Source of the DNA: Phycisphaerae bacterium
GTDB lineage: Bacteria; Planctomycetota; Phycisphaerae; SM23-33
Length of the DNA stretch: 33,194 nt
Reading direction: 5' to 3'
Assembly: GCA_016929245.1 (NCBI GenBank)
Contig: JAFGJE010000138.1
Span: forward strand, 1 to 33,194
In this document: positions 31,179 to 33,194 of the stretch, in pieces
Position numbering within the stretch: the stretch's first letter is position 1
How the letters are laid out: each line of letters begins with the position of its first letter
Position numbers and translations under genes: made by a program
Notes under the pieces: generated by a model
What the model was told of the DNA's origin: nothing
Seen by the model: only the letters and a program-made list of their open reading frames with translations
The model's database searches: none

Positions 31179-31278
31179 CACAATGCAATTTGGGTCAAGT
31201 ATTTTCCGGGGATTGGACGAGAAAGAAACTGTGCTTGTCCGCTCGCTGGGGAATCCCGCCTCGATACAGGAGTTCGGC

Positions 31279-31626
31279 ATGGGCACGGTGTTGATGCTGA
31301 GTTTCGTCGCGACCGGTCTTTCGGTGCTCGCTTTTTGCCTGGTTCGTCGACCGGTGTTTTGGCTGAAACTGTGGTGTCCGCAACGGGAATACCTCGCCTG
31401 GGAATCTCCCACCGAACCGGAACGGAAATTTCTCCTCGGCGTTCGCGTCCGGGCGACGCTGGCGGGGATGATCCTGCTGATGATCGCGATTCTCCTGCCG
31501 GTGGTGGCCGTGACGTCCCTTCGCCTGAACCATCGACCCTCCGATTCCGGATGGTGGACGGAAACCTCCTCGTCGGACTCCGCGCGGGAACCGTCCTCTC
31601 CCGCCACCGCCGGGGAAGATTACTGA
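31279..31626 (+). CDS. Small membrane protein of unknown function
   Basis: A 115-residue protein with two predicted helices (MGTVLMLSFVATGLSVLAFCL and VRATLAGMILLMIAILLPVVAVTSL) separated by a basic loop, and a Ser/acidic tail. The start at 31279 is chosen because AGGAG (31268-31272) lies 6 bases upstream; the frame is open to an ATG at 31183 that lacks a site. It overlaps the convergent DUF486 gene by 7 bp. I do not recognise the family. Confidence 0.6.
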   Translation: MGTVLMLSFVATGLSVLAFCLVRRPVFWLKLWCPQREYLAWESPTEPERKFLLGVRVRATLAGMILLMIAILLPVVAVTSLRLNHRPSDSGWWTETSSSDSAREPSSPATAGEDY

Positions 31627-31973
31627 GCCGTCCCCGCCTCCCGGAAGATGAAAAACGCCGCCGCCACCAGGCACAAACCCGCCCAGAGGTAGTTCCAGGT
31701 CAGACGCTGCTGCATGTAGATCATGGCGAAGGCGGCGAACACGATCATGGTGACGATCTCCTGGATCACCTTCAGTTGTCCCAGGGAGTAGGTTTGAATG
31801 CCCAGCCGATTGGCCGGCACCTGGAGGCAATACTCCAGAAACGCCACACCCCAACTGACGATCACCGCCAGGAGCAGCGGTTTGGATCGCAGATCCTTCA
31901 GATGCCCGTACCAGGCGTAGGTCATGAAGCAATTCGATCCCACCAGGAGTAAAATCGGGTACAACCTGTCCAT
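31620..31973 (-). CDS. DUF486 (DMT-like) integral membrane protein
   Basis: A 117-residue membrane protein with four predicted helices. The family sequence is clear: YPILLLVGSNCFMTYAWYGHLK, VSWGVAFLEYCLQVPANRLG, LKVIQEIVTMIVFAAFAMIY and WNYLWAGLCLVAAAFFIF. The SNxFMTxAWYGHL and EYCLQVPANR stretches are hallmarks of DUF486. Its function is unknown; it is related by fold to drug/metabolite transporters. AAAGGA lies 6 bases before the ATG at 31973. The length is normal for the family. Confidence 0.92.
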   Translation of the reverse strand: MDRLYPILLLVGSNCFMTYAWYGHLKDLRSKPLLLAVIVSWGVAFLEYCLQVPANRLGIQTYSLGQLKVIQEIVTMIVFAAFAMIYMQQRLTWNYLWAGLCLVAAAFFIFREAGTAQ

Positions 31974-32108
31974 GCTCATTCCTTTCCCTGCCGCCCTCGC
32001 GCGAAACTCCGTCCGCGGGTTCGCCGGGGTCGTCGATGCGCGCAAAGATGTACCATGCTTCCCGGAGTCTTACAAGCGGCAGAACGGGGAGGAATGAGAA
32101 TTTTTCGG

Positions 32109-32837
32109 TCAGATGGAAATCAACCCGTGCTTGATCGCGTAGCGCATGAGGGTCGCGACGGAATCCACTTCGCACTTGCGGTAGATATTGTAGCGATGGT
32201 TTTCGACCGTCTTGGCGCTGAGGTGCAGCCGTCGGGCGATTTCCTTGCTGCTGAGCCCTTCGCAGAGCAGTTGGACGATTTCCACCTCGCGCCGGCTGAG
32301 TTCGACGCTGGGTAAGCGTTTCGTGCCGGTGGAGGGTTCAAAGGCGGCCGACATGTCGTTGACCAGCAATTCGGCGACATCCGGGGCGAGATAGACTTTT
32401 CCCTCAATGGCGGTGCGGACGGCTTTGATGAGTTCCTGCGGATCGCAATCGAGGTCGAGGTAGGCTTTGGCGCCGATGCGGAGTGCGGCGTAGACCTCGC
32501 CGCGCCCGGTCTCTTCGGAAAGCACCACCAGCGGGGCTGTGTTGCTGGTTTTGCCCAGGGCTTCGCGAATCCGATGGATCGCCGCGAATGGTCCGCCCGT
32601 GAGAACCAGGAGGATCAGATCGACGGGAGATTCGTTTTCATCGGTGAAAAAGTCGCTGAGGATTTCTTCCGAGGCGTCCTGCCGAACGACGTCCACGGAG
32701 CATTTCCGAAGAATTTCCGTGATTCCGACTCGCAGAAGAGATTGTCCCCCAATCAATAACGCTCGTTTTGTCTCTACGTTCACCGCCGGCCGGGGCGCCA
32801 GACTGATTTCTCCGTGGGAAACAGCGGTCTTTGGCAT
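32109..32837 (-). CDS. LuxR/NarL-type transcriptional regulator with degenerate receiver domain
   Basis: A 242-residue protein. Residues about 22-150 are a receiver-like alpha/beta fold: KRALLIGGQSLLRVGITEIL, VDLILLVLTGGP, APLVVLS and GAKAYLDLD. The residues needed for phosphorylation are changed: the acidic pair after strand 1 is Gly30-Gly31, the phospho-acceptor Asp is Val78, and the conserved Lys is Leu129. Residues 177-238 are an intact LuxR helix-turn-helix (LSRREVEIVQLLCEGLSSKEIARRLHLSAKTVENHRYNIYRK). It should bind DNA without the usual aspartate switch. GGAG lies about 7 bases before the ATG. No histidine kinase is nearby. Confidence 0.88.
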   Translation of the reverse strand: MPKTAVSHGEISLAPRPAVNVETKRALLIGGQSLLRVGITEILRKCSVDVVRQDASEEILSDFFTDENESPVDLILLVLTGGPFAAIHRIREALGKTSNTAPLVVLSEETGRGEVYAALRIGAKAYLDLDCDPQELIKAVRTAIEGKVYLAPDVAELLVNDMSAAFEPSTGTKRLPSVELSRREVEIVQLLCEGLSSKEIARRLHLSAKTVENHRYNIYRKCEVDSVATLMRYAIKHGLISI

Positions 32838-32969
32838 TTTTCACTCCTCGGACCCAGATGCCCAGATACCCCGAACCGGATTCACCCCGTACCGCTTCGG
32901 GCTACACAATTCATTCTATCGGACAATTTCCAAAAAGGGAATACATAAAATCGGAATTCTTAAAATTTC

Positions 32970-32981
32970 CATAATATTATG
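32970..32981. promoter_or_regulatory. Palindrome upstream of the LuxR-type regulator
   Basis: CATAATATTATG is a perfect 12-bp palindrome in AT-rich sequence 133-144 bp upstream of the start codon. It could hold a -10 element (CATAAT, with TTGACT 21 bases before it on the minus strand) or be a regulator site; the spacing is too long for a normal promoter. Confidence 0.3.
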
Positions 32982-33023
32982 ATTCATGTTCGTTTGAGAT
33001 GCAAGTCAAATATTATTAAGGAA

Positions 33024-33101
33024 TTACACCGCTTTTCCCGCGGCGCGTTTTCTTTGTAATTCCGCCGCCGCTTCGGGAGTGAGGCGTTGGATCGTCCGCA
33101 T
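33024..33101 (-). CDS. 25-residue small ORF with strong ribosome binding site
   Basis: ATG at 33101 to TAA at 33024, 25 codons, with AAAGGA (33113-33108) 6 bases upstream. The peptide begins MRTIQRLTPEAAAEL and ends KRAAGKAV: it is basic, Ala-rich and probably an amphipathic helix. No family is recognised. It precedes the LuxR-type regulator on the same strand by 186 bp. It may be a small protein, a leader peptide or chance; the site and the spacing argue for real translation. Confidence 0.4.
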   Translation of the reverse strand: MRTIQRLTPEAAAELQRKRAAGKAV

Positions 33102-33194
33102 GGTTTGTCCTTTGTGCGCCGGGCTAAACCGGCAAGGTGGTGTGAATGAAAAAGTCATACGTTAAAGGGTTAGCGGCCCATAACGGCCCTGAGT

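Noticed and set aside
31183-31278. Upstream ATG extending the small membrane protein by 32 codons
   Set aside because: No Shine-Dalgarno before it, whereas AGGAG stands 6 bases before the ATG at 31279.

Overview
The window reads as chromosomal DNA of a free-living, polysaccharide-degrading bacterium of the Planctomycetota/Verrucomicrobiota/Lentisphaerota (PVC) group. This is inferred from gene content. It has four secreted proteins with C-terminal PEP-CTERM sorting signals, a T5SS/PEP-CTERM-type repeat protein, pseudopilins of the FTLIE/H-X9-DG style, a UroD-like protein paired with an ADP-ribosylglycohydrolase, a Gfo/Idh/MocA oxidoreductase and several foldback intergenic repeats. No rRNA, tRNA, CRISPR array, phage or transposase gene was seen. 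Most genes are GC-rich with AAAGGA/GGAG ribosome binding sites; about 30.0-30.77 kb is clearly more AT-rich.

Layout. 0-1.74 kb: the tail of an unknown gene and a GH32/43-like beta-propeller protein. 1.85-5.80 kb (minus strand): an unknown exported protein, a PEP-CTERM protein with a P1 nuclease/phospholipase C-like zinc fold plus a PKD domain, and a LamG-like PEP-CTERM protein; the last two have their own terminators. 5.90-8.90 kb: two closely related GntR/FCD regulators separated by a 260-bp foldback element, then an AraC/cupin regulator. The AraC gene is divergent from a UroD-like/ADP-ribosylglycohydrolase gene pair (9.02-11.68 kb). 11.77-14.28 kb: an ABC-2 type exporter, ATPase and permease overlapping. 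14.55-15.15 kb: a MarC-family membrane protein flanked by two copies of one hairpin repeat. 15.34-17.65 kb: a 768-aa repeat-rich PEP-CTERM protein with a near-consensus sigma70 promoter. 17.83-19.59 kb: recN.

19.78-24.65 kb is the most distinctive block: a regulator with a Cro/C1 (XRE) helix-turn-helix joined to a LacI-type sugar-binding domain, followed on the same strand by a DNRLRE-like PEP-CTERM protein, a pseudopilin and a secreted glycosidase-like protein. The regulator appears to be read from a leaderless transcript, and a perfect 8-3-8 palindrome overlaps its -35 box, suggesting autoregulation. I infer that this is a carbohydrate-responsive locus for surface glycan handling.

24.66-33.19 kb: a 5'-truncated methyltransferase remnant, a small PQ-loop-like membrane protein starting at TTG, a Gfo/Idh/MocA oxidoreductase, an MFS transporter fused to HEAT-like repeats, two AT-rich pseudopilin-like genes, a small membrane protein, a DUF486 protein, a LuxR-type regulator with a degenerate receiver, and a 25-codon ORF with a good ribosome binding site. 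Foldback repeats lie in the gaps at 6.8, 14.4, 15.1-15.3, 27.1 and 29.7 kb.

Taken together, the window looks like a polysaccharide-utilisation and cell-surface region with many local regulators. No exosortase is present, so the PEP-CTERM proteins must be sorted by machinery encoded elsewhere. Family assignments come from motif reading, not from database searches.
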